Part shown: positions 21,470 to 41,634 of the stretch, piece by piece
Layout: every line of letters starts with the position of its first letter
Numbering within the stretch: the stretch's first letter is position 1
NCBI GenBank assembly: GCA_018398805.1
Contig: JAGFBZ010000911.1
Coordinates: 124,001-188,000 of the forward strand
Direction: 5' to 3'
Source: Hirundichthys speculiger
Lineage: Eukaryota > Chordata > Actinopteri > Beloniformes > Exocoetidae
Length of the DNA: 64,000 nucleotides
The notes under the pieces: generated by a model
Databases searched by the model: none
Told to the model about the DNA's origin: nothing
The model's input: the letters and a program-made list of their open reading frames with translations, nothing else
Translations under genes and position numbers: made by a program

Positions 21470-21915
21470 TCCAGGTGTGTCTGGGTCCAGGTGAGTTTGG
21501 GTTCTGTCCAGGTGAGTCTGGGTCCAGGTGAGTCTTGGTTCTATCCAGGTGAGTCTGGGCACAGGTGAGTCTGGGCCCAGGTGAGTCTGGGTTCAGTCCA
21601 GGTGAGTCTGGATCCAGGTGAGTCTGGGGCCCAGGTGTGTCTGGGTTCCATCCAGGTGAGTCTGGGTCCAGGTGAGTCTGGGTCCAGGTGAGTCTGGGTC
21701 TAGGTGAGTCTGGGTTCCATCCAGGTGAGTCTGGGGCCAGGTGAGTCTGGGTCCAGGTGAGTCTGGGTTCCGTCCAGGTGAGTCTTGGTTCCGTCCAGGT
21801 GAGTCTGGGTTCCATCCAGGTGAGTCTGGGGCCACGTGAGTCTTGGTTCTATCAAGGTGAGACTAGGTCTAGGTGAGACTTGGTTCCATCCAGGTGAGTT
21901 TGGGTCCAGGTGAGT
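21470..21915. repeat. 16-22-bp minisatellite carrying CAGGTGAGT in most units
   Basis: About 25 copies of units such as GTCCAGGTGAGTCTGG. On the plus strand most units contain CAGGTGAGT, the consensus 5' splice site. It abuts the pak6 stop codon, so on the minus strand it lies in the predicted 3' UTR. Confidence 0.9.
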
Positions 21916-21924
21916 CTCAGGCGA

Positions 21925-30520
<8,596 letters not shown>

Positions 30521-30679
30521 TGGCACGGCAACGAAGCCGCGGCAGCGAAGCCACGGCAACGAAGCCGTGGCAGCCGGGCGATGAGACCTGAAGGAGACAA
30601 CAAGACCAACCATGATCCAGACAGTCAGAGCAGCGACTGTTCATCCTCTGAGCTGGTCACATGACCTCCTCCCAGCTGT

Positions 30680-31035
30680 CAAGGAGACAGACACGAGGTT
30701 AACCTGATGGTTGACCTGGAGGTCCACCTGATGGTTCACCTGGAGATTAACCTGATGGTTCACCTGATGGTTCACCTGGAGGTTCACCTGATGGTTCACC
30801 TGAAGGTTCACCTGATGGTTCACCTGGAGGTTCACCTGATGGTTCACCTGGAGGTTCACCTGATGGTTCTCCAGGAGGTTCACCTGGTGGTTCACCTGAT
30901 GGTTCACCTGGAGGTTCACCTGATGGTTCACCTGGAGGTCCACCTGATGGTTCACCTGATGGTTCACCTGGAGGTTCACCAGGAGGTTCACCTGGAGGTT
31001 CGCCTGGAGGGTCACCAGGAGGTGAACCATCAGGT
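30680..31035. repeat. 12-bp minisatellite GGTTCACCTGAT
   Basis: About 29 copies of GGTTCACCTGGA / GGTTCACCTGAT, 100-150 bp upstream of the pak6 start codon exon. Confidence 0.93.
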
Positions 31036-31280
31036 TTGACTTCCAGGTGAATCACATGACCACGCTACATAACAAGAATGTGATCAGCAGCAGACCAGAC
31101 GTTCAACTGAGATTAAACATCATCTTCACCATCATCATCCCGATGGGTCAAGATGGGTCATAATCTTCTTCATCATGCTCATCATCTCCATCATCATCAT
31201 CATCTCCATCTCAGCAGAGGACCTGAAACTTCTTATTTCTGCATCAGTTTCCAGACAGAAGTGTTTGTTCTTGGATTGAA

Positions 31281-31711
31281 CACTGCAAATTATTTGGTTC
31301 TTACCAAGAAAAAAAAACTTACATTCGGAAACGTTAGATATTTTTTCTTGTTTTAAGAATTACTTTCTTATTTTAAGTCAGTATAATCTTATATCAAATA
31401 AAACTTTACTTTTTTGTCTCAAACAGGCAGGGAATCCTAAAATGAGACAATTAACATTTAAAATAAGATGTATTGCGTTTTCTTCCTCCTCCTCATCTCC
31501 TCTCCTCATCAAAATAAATCTTGTTTTAAGATTCAATAACAAACTATACCTTTCTTAAATCTGGAAACAAGTGTTCCTACAATCTTAATTTAAGAAATCT
31601 TACCAAGTGAAATTATCTTGCTGCATGGGCAGATTTTTTCACTTGTTTTGAGAACCTTTTTCCTTAGTTGTAGCGTTTTTATCTTGTTTAAAGACCCCTT
31701 TTTTTGCAGTG
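31281..31711. mobile_element. CACTGCAAA-ended MITE
   Basis: AT-rich 431-bp segment starting CACTGCAAATTA and ending TTTTTTGCAGTG, giving inverted ends as in a common fish MITE. The interior has TTTTAAG and AAATAAG words and no coding. Confidence 0.6.
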
Positions 31712-31719
31712 AAGAAAGA

Positions 31720-32630
31720 AACTCTGAGGTCACATTTATCACTGTTACTAACAAAATAAAAGAGCCTGGGAGCTGGCTTTTCAAAATAAAAGTCACATAA
31801 AGTTCTCCTCAGAATTATATGTTTCTGCCACTCCTGTTTACATTATCAGTCCTGGTTCTATTCCAGACCTGGTTCTAATCTGGTCTTGGTTCTAATGTGG
31901 ATCCAGTTCTGGTCTGAACCTTCACGGTCCCCTCAAGTTCTGAAATTCCAGTCAGTCCTCGCAAAGACACAAGCACTCACCTGAGTGTGAGTTGGAGTCT
32001 CTTGCCCTCAGGTAGTCCAGGTCCAGGTCTAGGTCCAGATCAGCTCAAGCCACTTGGTCCTGGAGGGAAACAGAAGATGTTGAAGCTCCTCTTCATCATC
32101 CATCATCGTCATTTCTGTGTGACCGGATCAGACCGCTCCACATCCTCCTCCACCCCCCTGAACAAACAAGGGGGGGTTCTTACCAGCTGTTGGTCAGGTG
32201 ACCATGTCAGCCAATCAGAGAGCAGCAGCTCACTTGAGTCTGTTCTAACCCTGCAGCTGCTTCACACCTGACCAGAGTCATGTGACTGACTGTGACTGGA
32301 GCAGATCACATGACTCACCTGAACCCAGCTGAACACACAGGTGAGAGCTCAGGTGTGCTGGAGGATGATCCTGTGGTCACATGTGTGAAGAAGTTCCTGT
32401 TAAACTACGGCAAGTAACGAGGGCCATAGAGTCACAGTTGTGTCAGGCAGCAGAACATGGTGGCGCCATGACCTTCAGTAGGAACATTAATGATTAGTTT
32501 ATAAAGTTAAAGTTTTGTGACTTTATCAATTCAGAAATGTTGACTTTTCTCTCAAAAATACTCTGATTTTATACTTTAACTCTTCCAGCTCATAAAAAAT
32601 GAATTTCAGGTTGTTGTTTTTTTTTCATAA
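31720..32630. other. no recognised feature
   Basis: Non-coding sequence upstream of pak6. A 5' untranslated exon could lie here but cannot be identified from sequence alone. Confidence 0.4.
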
Positions 32631-32639
32631 ACTTGCACG

Positions 32640-33265
32640 TTTATGGGATGGTCTGGAGGTTCTGGTTGGTTCTGGAGGTTCTGGGATAGTCTGGAGGTTC
32701 TGGGATAGTCTGGAGGTTCTGGTTTGTTCTGGAGGTTCTGGGATAGTCTGGAGGTTCGGGGATGGACTGGAGGTTCTGGTTTGTTCTGGATGTTCTGAGT
32801 TGGTCTGGAGGTTCGGGGATGGTCTGGAGGTTCTGGGATAGTCTGGAGGTTCTGGGATAGTCTGGAGGTTCTAGGATAGTCTGGAGGTTCTGGGATAGTC
32901 TGGAGGTTCTGGTTTATTCTGGAGGTTCTGGGATGGTCTGGAGAGTCTATGTTGGTTTGAAGGTTCTGGGTTGTTCTAGAGGTTCTGGTTTATTCTGGAG
33001 GTTCTGGTTTATTCTGGAGGTTCTGGGTTGGTCTGGAGATTTGGGGATGGTCTGGAGGTTCGGGTTTGTTCTGGATGTTCTGGGTTGGTCTGGAGGTTCG
33101 GGGATTGTCTGGAGGTTCTGGTTTGTTCTGGATGTTCTGGGTTGGTCTGGAGGTTCGGGGATGGTCTGGAGGTTCTGGCTTATTCTGGAGGTTCTGGGTT
33201 GGTTTGAAGGTTCTGGTTTATTCTGGAGGTTCTGGGTTGGTCTGGAGGGTCTGGGTATGTCTGGT
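32640..33265. repeat. 11-12-bp minisatellite GTCTGGAGGTTCTGG
   Basis: Degenerate tandem units TCTGGAGGTTC / TGGGATGGTC over about 620 bp. Confidence 0.9.
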
Positions 33266-33269
33266 TCTT

Positions 33270-33970
33270 TTTTCCTGATTGTGACATCATCAGTCAGGTG
33301 TCTGTTGTGTTCCAGGTGTGATGACACCTGCTCAGATCAGGAGGTCTCCTCAGCAGATGTTCCAGACTGAGGAACTGAATAGATCTTTAAACTCTGATCC
33401 AGGTTGTCCAGAACTAACTCCTGGTAATGTTGCTTTATGTTGTCATGGTGATGAGTTCAGAGGAGGAGCATGTTTCCATGGTGACAGCTGGTAACAGTTT
33501 ATTGTCAGTAACAGACAGGTGTGATTTTAAGGTGTGACTCAGCAGCATACCTGAGGAGTCACTCAACAAGACCAGACAGGTCCACCAGACTCCCTGTTCT
33601 ACTCGAACCAGACTGGGACCAGACTGGAACCAGATGGGGACCAGACTGGGACCATACTGGGACCCAGCTGTAGATCTGGTTCATGAGTGAACTGATGCTG
33701 ATTAGTGGTCAAACAGTGAACCTTCACAAACCTGTAGAGGTTCAGACTGTTATACCAGTAAACCTACACACAAGTTTCTGTACCAGTTAACTACACAAAC
33801 CAGTTAACTGCACAAACCAGTTAACTGCAAAAAACAGTTGACACAATAGTGGAATTTACACAGATTCATTGTTGTCCTCATGAATTTAGACGAACTAGTT
33901 AACCATAACCATGAACCAACAGATTAATAGTTGTAGGAGCAGGTCCATGTTGTCATGATGTCATGGGATC
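33270..33970. other. no recognised feature
   Basis: Non-coding sequence between two arrays; only short repeats of AACCAGTTAACTGCACA are visible. Confidence 0.4.
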
Positions 33971-33974
33971 TCAG

Positions 33975-34640
33975 TTCCTCTACTGACCACTGGAGGCTGC
34001 AGTTCCTCTACTGACCACTAGAGGCTGCAGTTCCTCCACTGACCACTAGAGGCTGCAGTTCCTCTATCGACCACTAGAGGCTGCAGTTCCTCTACCGACC
34101 AATAGAGGCTGCAGTTCCTCTACCGACCACTAGAGGATGCAGTTCCTCTACCGACCACTAGAGGCTGCAGTTCCTCTACTGACCACTAGAGGCTGCAGTT
34201 CCTCTACCGACCACTAGAGGCTGCAGTTCCTCTACTGACCACTAGAGGCTGCAGTTTCTCTACCGACCACTAGAGGCTGCAGTTCCTCCACTGACCACTA
34301 GAGGCTGCAGTTTCTGTACCGACCACTAGAAGCTGCAGTTCCTCTACCGACCACAAGAGGCTGCAGTTCCTCTGTAGACCACTAGAGGCTGCAGTTTCTC
34401 TGTAGGCCACTAGAGGCCGCAGTTCCTCTAGTGACCACTAGAGGCTGCAGTTCCTCTAGTGACACAAGAGGCTGCAGTTCTTCTGTAGACCACTAGAGAC
34501 TGCAGTTCCTCTGTAGACCACTAGAGACTGCAGTTCCTCTGTAGGCCACTAGAGGCTGCAGTTCCTCCACTGACCACTAGAGGCTGCAGTTCCTCTACTG
34601 ACCACTCGAGGCTGCAGTTCCTCTACCGACCACTAGAGGT
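33975..34640. repeat. 28-bp minisatellite, array 3, reversed
   Basis: About 23 copies of GACCACTAGAGGCTGCAGTT plus CCTCTACC, the reverse complement of the units of arrays 1 and 2. Confidence 0.94.
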
Positions 34641-34644
34641 TTTT

Positions 34645-35780
34645 TTCTGCTTCGCGCGGGCTCGATGTCTTCAGGGTTTGTTCTTGTGTATCATTCGTGT
34701 TGCTCTGGAATTTCACCAACAACCACTGGAGGGCAGTGTGGATTTTTTTCTGCAGTGCTGAACTTGCTGTTGTTTATTTCCTGTAAATATCTCAGTTGGC
34801 TTCAGTCGTTTCTACAAACTATAATTCTACTTGACTGGAAAGCAACTACAAAGAATTAGCAGCTGGAAAAATGAACACAAAGATGAAAGATCTTTTCTTT
34901 TTGTTGAGGAGCTCTTTCAGGTCTCTGGTGGTCCAGGTTTGTTCCTGGTGAAGCTCCTCTCTGTTCTGGTGGAGATGGTGCTGATGGAGTCAGTGATGTC
35001 ATCTCCATGTGGATCACAGAGGTTCTTCATCTTCCTGGGACCTCCTCCTCACAGTCTTTCTGGTCTCAGGTTGTCTCTTGATGATGTTTTGTAGGTGAAC
35101 CAGATGATGATCTCAGGTTGTCCAGAGGAGCTGGACGCATCTCAGATGTTCTCGTCTCTCTGGTGGAGCAGGTAAACTGTTGAACCATTGGAGATGTCTC
35201 AGAGAGACGTGGTGGACACCAGCAGGAACATCCAGGAACCAGCTGGGTTCATGTGTCTGTAGCTCAGCAACAAAAGAGCTGATGACATCACGCAGCATCA
35301 TCTCCAGGTGATGGAGGGATGGAAACCTCAGATGATGACAGAAACTCACAGCTGACGGTTCAACATCCAGTTCCAGAAATTATGTTGGACAGTAGGATCA
35401 CCGCTGCAGCTCCACCACCTCCACAGGTCCTGGAGGACACCATCTGGTGGTGACCACCGCTGCAGCTCCACCACCTCCACAGGTCCTGGAGGACACCATC
35501 TGCTGGTGACCACCGCTGCAGCCACGTCTCAGTGAAGAACCTTCAACTGATGAACCTCCAGGTTTGTCCTGGTCAGAGCTTCAAGCTGCTCCATCTGGTT
35601 ACTGGGAGATCTCATGTTCTCCATCATGAAGAACTGGTTTCCACCTCCTCTTCATGTCTCCACTGCTCTGAGGCTCTGGAGTCTCAGTCTGGGTCGAGTT
35701 TGTTTACATGTTGATCAGCTGCTCCTGATGGTAAACAACTCTCTAGTTGCTATGCTTACTCATCATAACAGCATTAAAAA
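34645..35780. other. no recognised gene; contains a short direct duplication
   Basis: A 59-bp segment beginning CACCGCTGCAGCTCCACCAC is repeated head to tail near 35399-35520. Otherwise nothing is recognised. Confidence 0.45.
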
Positions 35781-35789
35781 AAATGAATG

Positions 35790-36545
35790 GACCACCAGCA
35801 CCACCAGGAGCCAGAGGTCCACCAGGTCCACCAGGACCACCAGGAGCCAGGAGCCCACCAGGTTCACTAGGACCACCAGGGGCCATAGGTCCACCAGGTC
35901 CACCAGAACCACCAGGAGCCATGAGCCCACCAGGAGCCCACCAGGTCCACTAGGACCACCAGGAGCCCACCAGGTCCACTAGGACCACCAGGAGCCAGAG
36001 GTCCACCAGGTCCACCAAGACCACCAGGAGCCCACCAGGACCACCAGGAGCCCACCAGGTTCACAAGGACCACCAGGAGCCAGAGGTCCACCAGGTCCAC
36101 TAGGACCTCCAGGAGCCAGGAGCCCACCAGGTTCACTAGGACCACCAGGGGCCATAGGTCCACAAGGTCCACCAGGACCACCAGGAGCCATGAGCCCACC
36201 AGGTCTACCAGGACCACCAGGAGCCAGGAGCCCACCAGGACCACCAGGAGCCCACCAGGTCCACTAGGACCACCAGGAGCCAGAGGTCCACCAGGTCCAC
36301 CAAGACCACCAGGAGCCAGGAGCCCACCAGGTCCACCAGGACCACCAGCATCACCAGGAGCCAGAGGTCCACCAGGTCCACCAAGACCACCAGGAGCCAG
36401 GAGACCACCAGGACCACCAGGAGACCACCAGGTCCACCAGGAGCCAGGAGCCCACCAGGTCCACCAGGACCACCAGCATCACTAGGAGCCAGAGGTCCAC
36501 CAGGACCACCAGGAGCCAGGAGACCACCAGGACCACCAGTCAGAT
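35790..36545. repeat. 9-bp-based minisatellite CCACCAGGA, collagen-like in one frame
   Basis: About 750 bp of GGTCCACCAGGACCACCAGG-type units. One frame gives Gly-Pro-Pro triplets, but there are no splice sites, signal peptide or collagen ends. Confidence 0.9.
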
Positions 36546-36829
36546 GTCCACCAGTACAGTGGAGAGGAAACCACATCAGTGGAGTCTGGAGCTGAAGGAT
36601 CAGCAGAAACGTTGGTGTTTATATTCAGTCTTTCTGCATTAAAACAATAAAGTTTTCTGAAGTCCAGCTGTTGTCACATCTGCAGGTCACAACTCAGGAC
36701 AGAAGAACCATCACTGGAGCCGCCTGGTGGAGACACAAAGACCAGATACACCTACAAGAAATGATCTGATGTCTAAGCTTCTGGAACCAGAACACCATCA
36801 CGCTGATGGACAAGTTCTACACACTCACA

Positions 36830-37500
36830 ACAGGTCCATGTCCAGGTCCATGTCCATGTCCAGGTACAGATCCAGGTACAGGTCCATGTCCAGGTCCAGG
36901 TCAAGGTCCAGGTCCAGGTACAGATCCAGGTACAGGTCCAGGTCCAGGTCCAGGTCCAGGTCCAGGTCCAGGTCCAGGTCCAGGTCCAGGTCCAGGTCCA
37001 GATCCAAGTCCAGGTCCAGGTCCAGATCTATGTCCAGGTCCAGGTCCATGTCCATGTCCATGTCCATGTCCAGATCCAGGTCCATGTCCATGTCCATGTC
37101 CATGTCCATGTCCAGGTCCATGGTCCATGTCCATGTCCATGTCCAGGTCCATGTCCAGATCCAGGTCCAGATCCAGGTCCAGATCCAGGTCCAGGTCCAG
37201 GTCCATGTCCATGTCCATGTCCATGTACAGGTCCAGGTCCAGGTCCAGATCTATGTCCAGGTCCATGTCCTTGTCCAGGTACAGATCCATGTCCAGGTCC
37301 ATGTCCTTGTCCAGTTCCAGGTCCAGGTCCAGGTCCAGATCCAAGTCCAGGTCCATGTCCAGATCTATGTCCAGGTCCAAATCCAGATCTATGTCTAGGT
37401 CCATGTCCTTGTCCAGGTCCATGTCCTGGTCTTGTCCAGGTCCAGGTACAGATCCATGTCCAGGTCAATGTCCATGTCCTTGTCCATGTCCAGGTCCAGA
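36830..37500. repeat. hexanucleotide array TCCAGG / TCCATG
   Basis: About 110 copies of six-base units GTCCAG/GTCCAT/ATCCAG. Reads as Ser-Arg, Pro-Gly or Asp-Leu dipeptide repeats depending on frame. Confidence 0.95.
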
Positions 37501-37509
37501 AGACAGTTC

Positions 37510-38055
37510 TTCCTGGAAGCTCAGTGAAGAACAGGTGACTCCAGCTGATGGTATCTGGTTTCCGGTCTGGTGCTGGTTGGTGCCCCAGTCACCATTAATA
37601 TCAGGATCAAGGTGAACTTGAGAAATACAGAAGTAAAAATAAAGGAGACTAAAGTGAGATCAGATCAACCAGACTGGAGTCCTGATCTACTCTGGATCTT
37701 CTCCTGGAAACAGAACAACAAAACTTATTTGTGCATTTAACCTGAAGTGTTGCCTCCTGAGACCTGATGACATCGCTGGAGGTGGGTAGGAGATCTCAGG
37801 ATGTGGTGGAGGAGGGTCTGCAGCTGGTAGGTGGGACAGAAGATGGAGGACAGGCTAAGGTAGAAACGGAGGACACGCTGTGGCTGAAGGAGAAGAACAG
37901 CTGGAACTTCACAGAAGGGTTCTGGGAGGAACCTCCAGAGTCAGAAAGGTTCTCAGATCAGTGAAGGTAGAACCACCAGAGCCTGGTTCTGTAGAGAACC
38001 TGGAATCAGGACTTACTGTAAAGGTTAGTTCCAGTTTCAACTCTGGAAGCACAGA
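37510..38055. other. no recognised feature
   Basis: Non-coding sequence between arrays. No exon or element identified. Confidence 0.4.
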
Positions 38056-38064
38056 AACAAACAC

Positions 38065-38195
38065 TCACCTGGTCCAGGTAGGTCCGGATGAGTCCAGCTG
38101 GGTCCAGGTGAGTCCAAGTGGGTCCAGGTGGGTCCAGGTGAGTCCAGCTGGGTCCAGATGGGTCCAGCTAGGTCCAGCTGGGTCCAGGTGAGCCG
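38065..38195. repeat. short minisatellite GGTCCAGGTGAGTCCAGCTG
   Basis: About ten copies of 10-bp words GTCCAGGTGA / GTCCAGCTGG. Confidence 0.85.
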
Positions 38196-38199
38196 GTCT

Positions 38200-38865
38200 C
38201 TTCACTCGGTCTCCTCAGACTCCTCTCAGCTCTTCTTCTCTGTTGTCCCGCTGTCTGCCTCCCTTCCACCCCCACACCACTCATCCATGTCTCACCTGGT
38301 TTGAGGTGGAGGGGGCGGAGCCTAGGGTTGACTGAACATTTCAAATTCAAACAGGCTTTCCAGACGCAGATGAGCTCCAGCTGAGTGGTGCTGCTGGTGG
38401 AGCAGGATCTGAAGACTTCCAGTATTCCTGAAGTTTGCTGTGTGACCTCAGCTCAGACACGTTGGTGTCCACAGGTCTGAGGACGCTGGTGTCCACAGGT
38501 CTGAGGACGTTGAGGCAGCAGGAACAAAGCAGTGGAGGAGGATCCTGTCTGTCTGCAGGCTGCAGCATGTCGCTGCCTCAGGACAGGACATGACTCAACC
38601 AGACTTCACCTACTCCACATTTTACTCACTTCTCAGTAGACCACACCCCTGCTTCTGTCTTTCTTCTCTAACACATTTTATTCAGAGAATGTGAGAGATT
38701 ATTTTAATTATTTTTACACTTTTCTATCCTCGTGGACCATTTCAGGTATTAACTGTTACTTTCTGGAGCTCCTGAGCTCACAAACCAGACACCATCTCAG
38801 TTTAAAATGAAAGAATCTGCCTCATGTTGGATGAAAAAATTCCATTTCACTGGACACTGACAACC
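38200..38865. other. no recognised feature
   Basis: Intergenic sequence between pak6 and bub1b. No coding signal seen. Confidence 0.4.
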
Positions 38866-38869
38866 ACAG

Positions 38870-39745
38870 ACACCTACAACAACCATCATCAGAGACATCT
38901 ACAACCCCAGATGTCTACAACCATCAGAGACACCTACAACCACAGACAACCTACAACCACCAGAGACACCTACAACCATCAGATACTTACAATCACATCA
39001 GAGACATCTACAACCACAGATGTCTACAACCTTCAGAGACATCTTCAACCACAGACACCTACAACCAGAAGTCTACAACCATCAGAGACATCTACAACCA
39101 CAGACACCTACAACCAGAAGTCTACAACCATCAGAGACATCTACAACCAGAGACATCTACAACCATCATCAGAGACATCTACAACCACAGACACCTGCAA
39201 CTACCATCAGAGACATCTACAACCACAGAGACCTACAACTACCATCAGAGACATCTACAACCATCAGAGACATCTACAACCACCAAAGACATCTACAACC
39301 ACAATGTCTACAACCACCATCAGACACATCTACAACCCTCAGAGACATCTACAACCACAGACACCTACAACCACCATCAGAGACATCTACAACCACAGAT
39401 GTCTACGCCCATCAGAGACATCTACAACCACAGACACCTACAACCACCATCAGAGACATCTATAACTATCAGAGATGCCTACAACCACAGATTTCTACAA
39501 CCACCATCAGAGACATCTACAACCATCAGACATCTACAACCACAGATGTCTACAACCACCATCAGAGACATCTACAACTGCAGATGTCTACAACCACCAT
39601 CAGAGACATCTACAACCATCAGAGACGCCTACAACCATAGATGTCTACAACCACCATCAGAGACATCTGCAACCATCAGACATCTACAACCAGACACCTA
39701 CAACCACAGACACCTACAACCATTATCGGAGACATCTGCAACCAG
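38870..39745. repeat. minisatellite of CATCTACAACC / ATCAGAGACA units
   Basis: About 870 bp of units such as ATCAGAGACATCTACAACCA. Gives TTTDTYN- or RDIYNHQRHL-type periodic peptides. Confidence 0.93.
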
Positions 39746-40440
39746 GGGTTAAATTGGGCCGAGTCTGTCCGGGGCTGAGCCCTGGTACATAAGCTCTGAG
39801 CGGATGGCATATGATCACGCACACATCAAAAGCAACAAACCCTTTTCCCGATTTTCAGTTATGAATAATTAAATATTGTTTTATTAATCAATAAACCCAT
39901 GACTTTTATGAGATAGTTCATAGTTTTCCTGATAACAAGACGACCTGTCAAAGCTATTTAGAACAGAACTTGCGATCAGAGATTCTGGTTTCCGGAACAC
40001 TGCGTGGGTTGCCAATTCCGCTTTTTATAAGGGACTTCTTTTTTTTTTTTTTGTGAGCTCGCTTAAAAAAAAAAATCAGAAGTCGTGGTTTGCGGGTTTT
40101 GGGACTTATATTTCAGCGTTGTGACTTGTTTATAATTTTCCCCGTACACCGTCTCCCCTTTTACCGGCATACGGTAATCCATCAATGACGCACCAGGCAC
40201 ACAGCAGATCTGGCAACCTGCGACAGAGAAAGTCGGAGGGAGCATCTCGTAGCAAAACACGTCTTGTTCTCTAGCCTTAATTAACTGTCGATACAGTCAA
40301 TTTCACTTTTATACAAGAAGGTTAATACATTGTTTTGTTGTCTTGGATTTTTAGAGGTCAGCAGCTAAAGATTAAAAATGAGGAAAGCAAAGAGGAGGAA
40401 GCTTACAGATTTCTTCAAAAGGTGGGCAGCAAACAACATA
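39744..40440 (+). mobile_element. hAT-like element, 5' fragment
   Basis: It starts CAGGGGTTAAATTGGGCC. At 40378 a start codon begins MRKAKRRKLTDFFKR and is followed by a GTGGGC donor. This looks like the short first coding exon of ZMYM1-like hAT transposases (basic residues, then LxxFF). The rest of the transposase is not seen in the window. Confidence 0.45.
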
Positions 40441-40444
40441 TGTG

Positions 40445-41400
40445 TTAAAATGTTAATGTAAGGTACCGTACTGGTAGCCTGGTTAGCACCAGACCATATC
40501 ACTGGTCTGGGGACCCTTCTATTCTAAATCCCGTAAGGGAGTGTGGTTTACCTAAACCAGAGCCAATTAATGCATTTTCATTCACAAGTTCTCTGAAATG
40601 TTTTACTTAGCCTATGCCAGCAAAAAGTAAACTTTTCTGTGTGTTTCTGTCTGCTTTCGTTGCTTATTAGAATTTTTTCTGGAAGTGATAGTGCGCTACA
40701 AAATAGTCACATACTTCTACTGCTGTTACAACTACTACTAATAATAATATTAACAAAACAGTGAACATAATCATTATCATATTTTTTATTATTAAAAACA
40801 AAATATCAAATAATACTGAACACTTTGACAGCATGTGTTTTGCTGCATTCCAAATATATAGATTTTTTTGTATAATATTGTAATTTGAAATCTATTGTAT
40901 AATAAATCAACTGTTTTGGTTTAAGATTGTGCAAGCCTTCACATTTTCTCACTGAACATTTCTCTTTCACATTTTTCACCTGTAGACATGTGACAAGATT
41001 TAATATGATATTGCTCAACCTACATCTGTAAAGTCAGCTAACAACTTATTAAAATGCACCAGAATTCAGCAAATAACATGTATGATAATAAAAAAACACA
41101 CCTCCCTCTGCTGGCTGAAACTCAGAACTTCAAATGGACCTGTATCTCCTCTAAAAGTTCATGAATTCAGATCATCTCTTTATTTTATTGGTGGCAATCA
41201 GGAAGAATTAATTCTATTAATAAGTAATAATAAGTAAGTAAATGTCAGTTTAGTAGAAATCTGGTTCAAATGTAAAAACTAGCATCTTAAACTCAGAACT
41301 GGTCACCATGACAGCAGTCAGCTCATGGCTGATGCATCTTCTAAGACTTCAACAGATTCTTCTGGAACTTCTAGCTGCAGGTTTCTGAGACGAATTCAGA
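40445..41400. other. AT-rich intergenic sequence
   Basis: Between the hAT-like fragment and the bub1b 3' end. No gene recognised. Confidence 0.45.
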
Positions 41401-41432
41401 GGAAACTTCAGTCAGGGAGAAAATAAGAGCTC

Positions 41433-41438
41433 TTTATT
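41433..41438 (-). terminator. bub1b: bub1b polyadenylation signal
   Basis: AATAAA on the minus strand, 85 bp after the bub1b stop codon. Confidence 0.65.
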
Positions 41439-41522
41439 TTATATTGAGTAATGACAGAAGACAGACACAAGGACATACACAAGGACAGACACGAGGACAG
41501 ACATGAAGACAGACGGACGTCC

Positions 41523-41634
41523 TCAGAGGAAGAGTCCAGACAGCTCCTCCTTCAGCTGGACCCTCAGTGATGAGTGATGTCCAGAGTTCAGCAGCGAGTG
41601 GAAGAACCTCCTCCAGGTCCTGGTGTAGAGGTCA
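41523..41634 (-). CDS. bub1b: bub1b last coding exon
   Basis: A 112-nt exon encodes [20 protein letters not shown], then [16 protein letters not shown] and a stop. Human equivalent: [25 protein letters not shown]. Acceptor CTGCAG. It takes two bases from the preceding exon to complete a Cys codon. Confidence 0.9.

Noticed and set aside
35747..36576. Collagen-like Gly-Pro-Pro open frames
   Set aside because: They come from a CCACCAGGA minisatellite. There is no signal peptide, propeptide or splice structure, and opposite-strand frames are equally long.
36727..37615. SR-protein-like (MSRSRS) and Pro-Gly frames
   Set aside because: They are translations of a TCCAGG/TCCATG hexanucleotide array in different frames.
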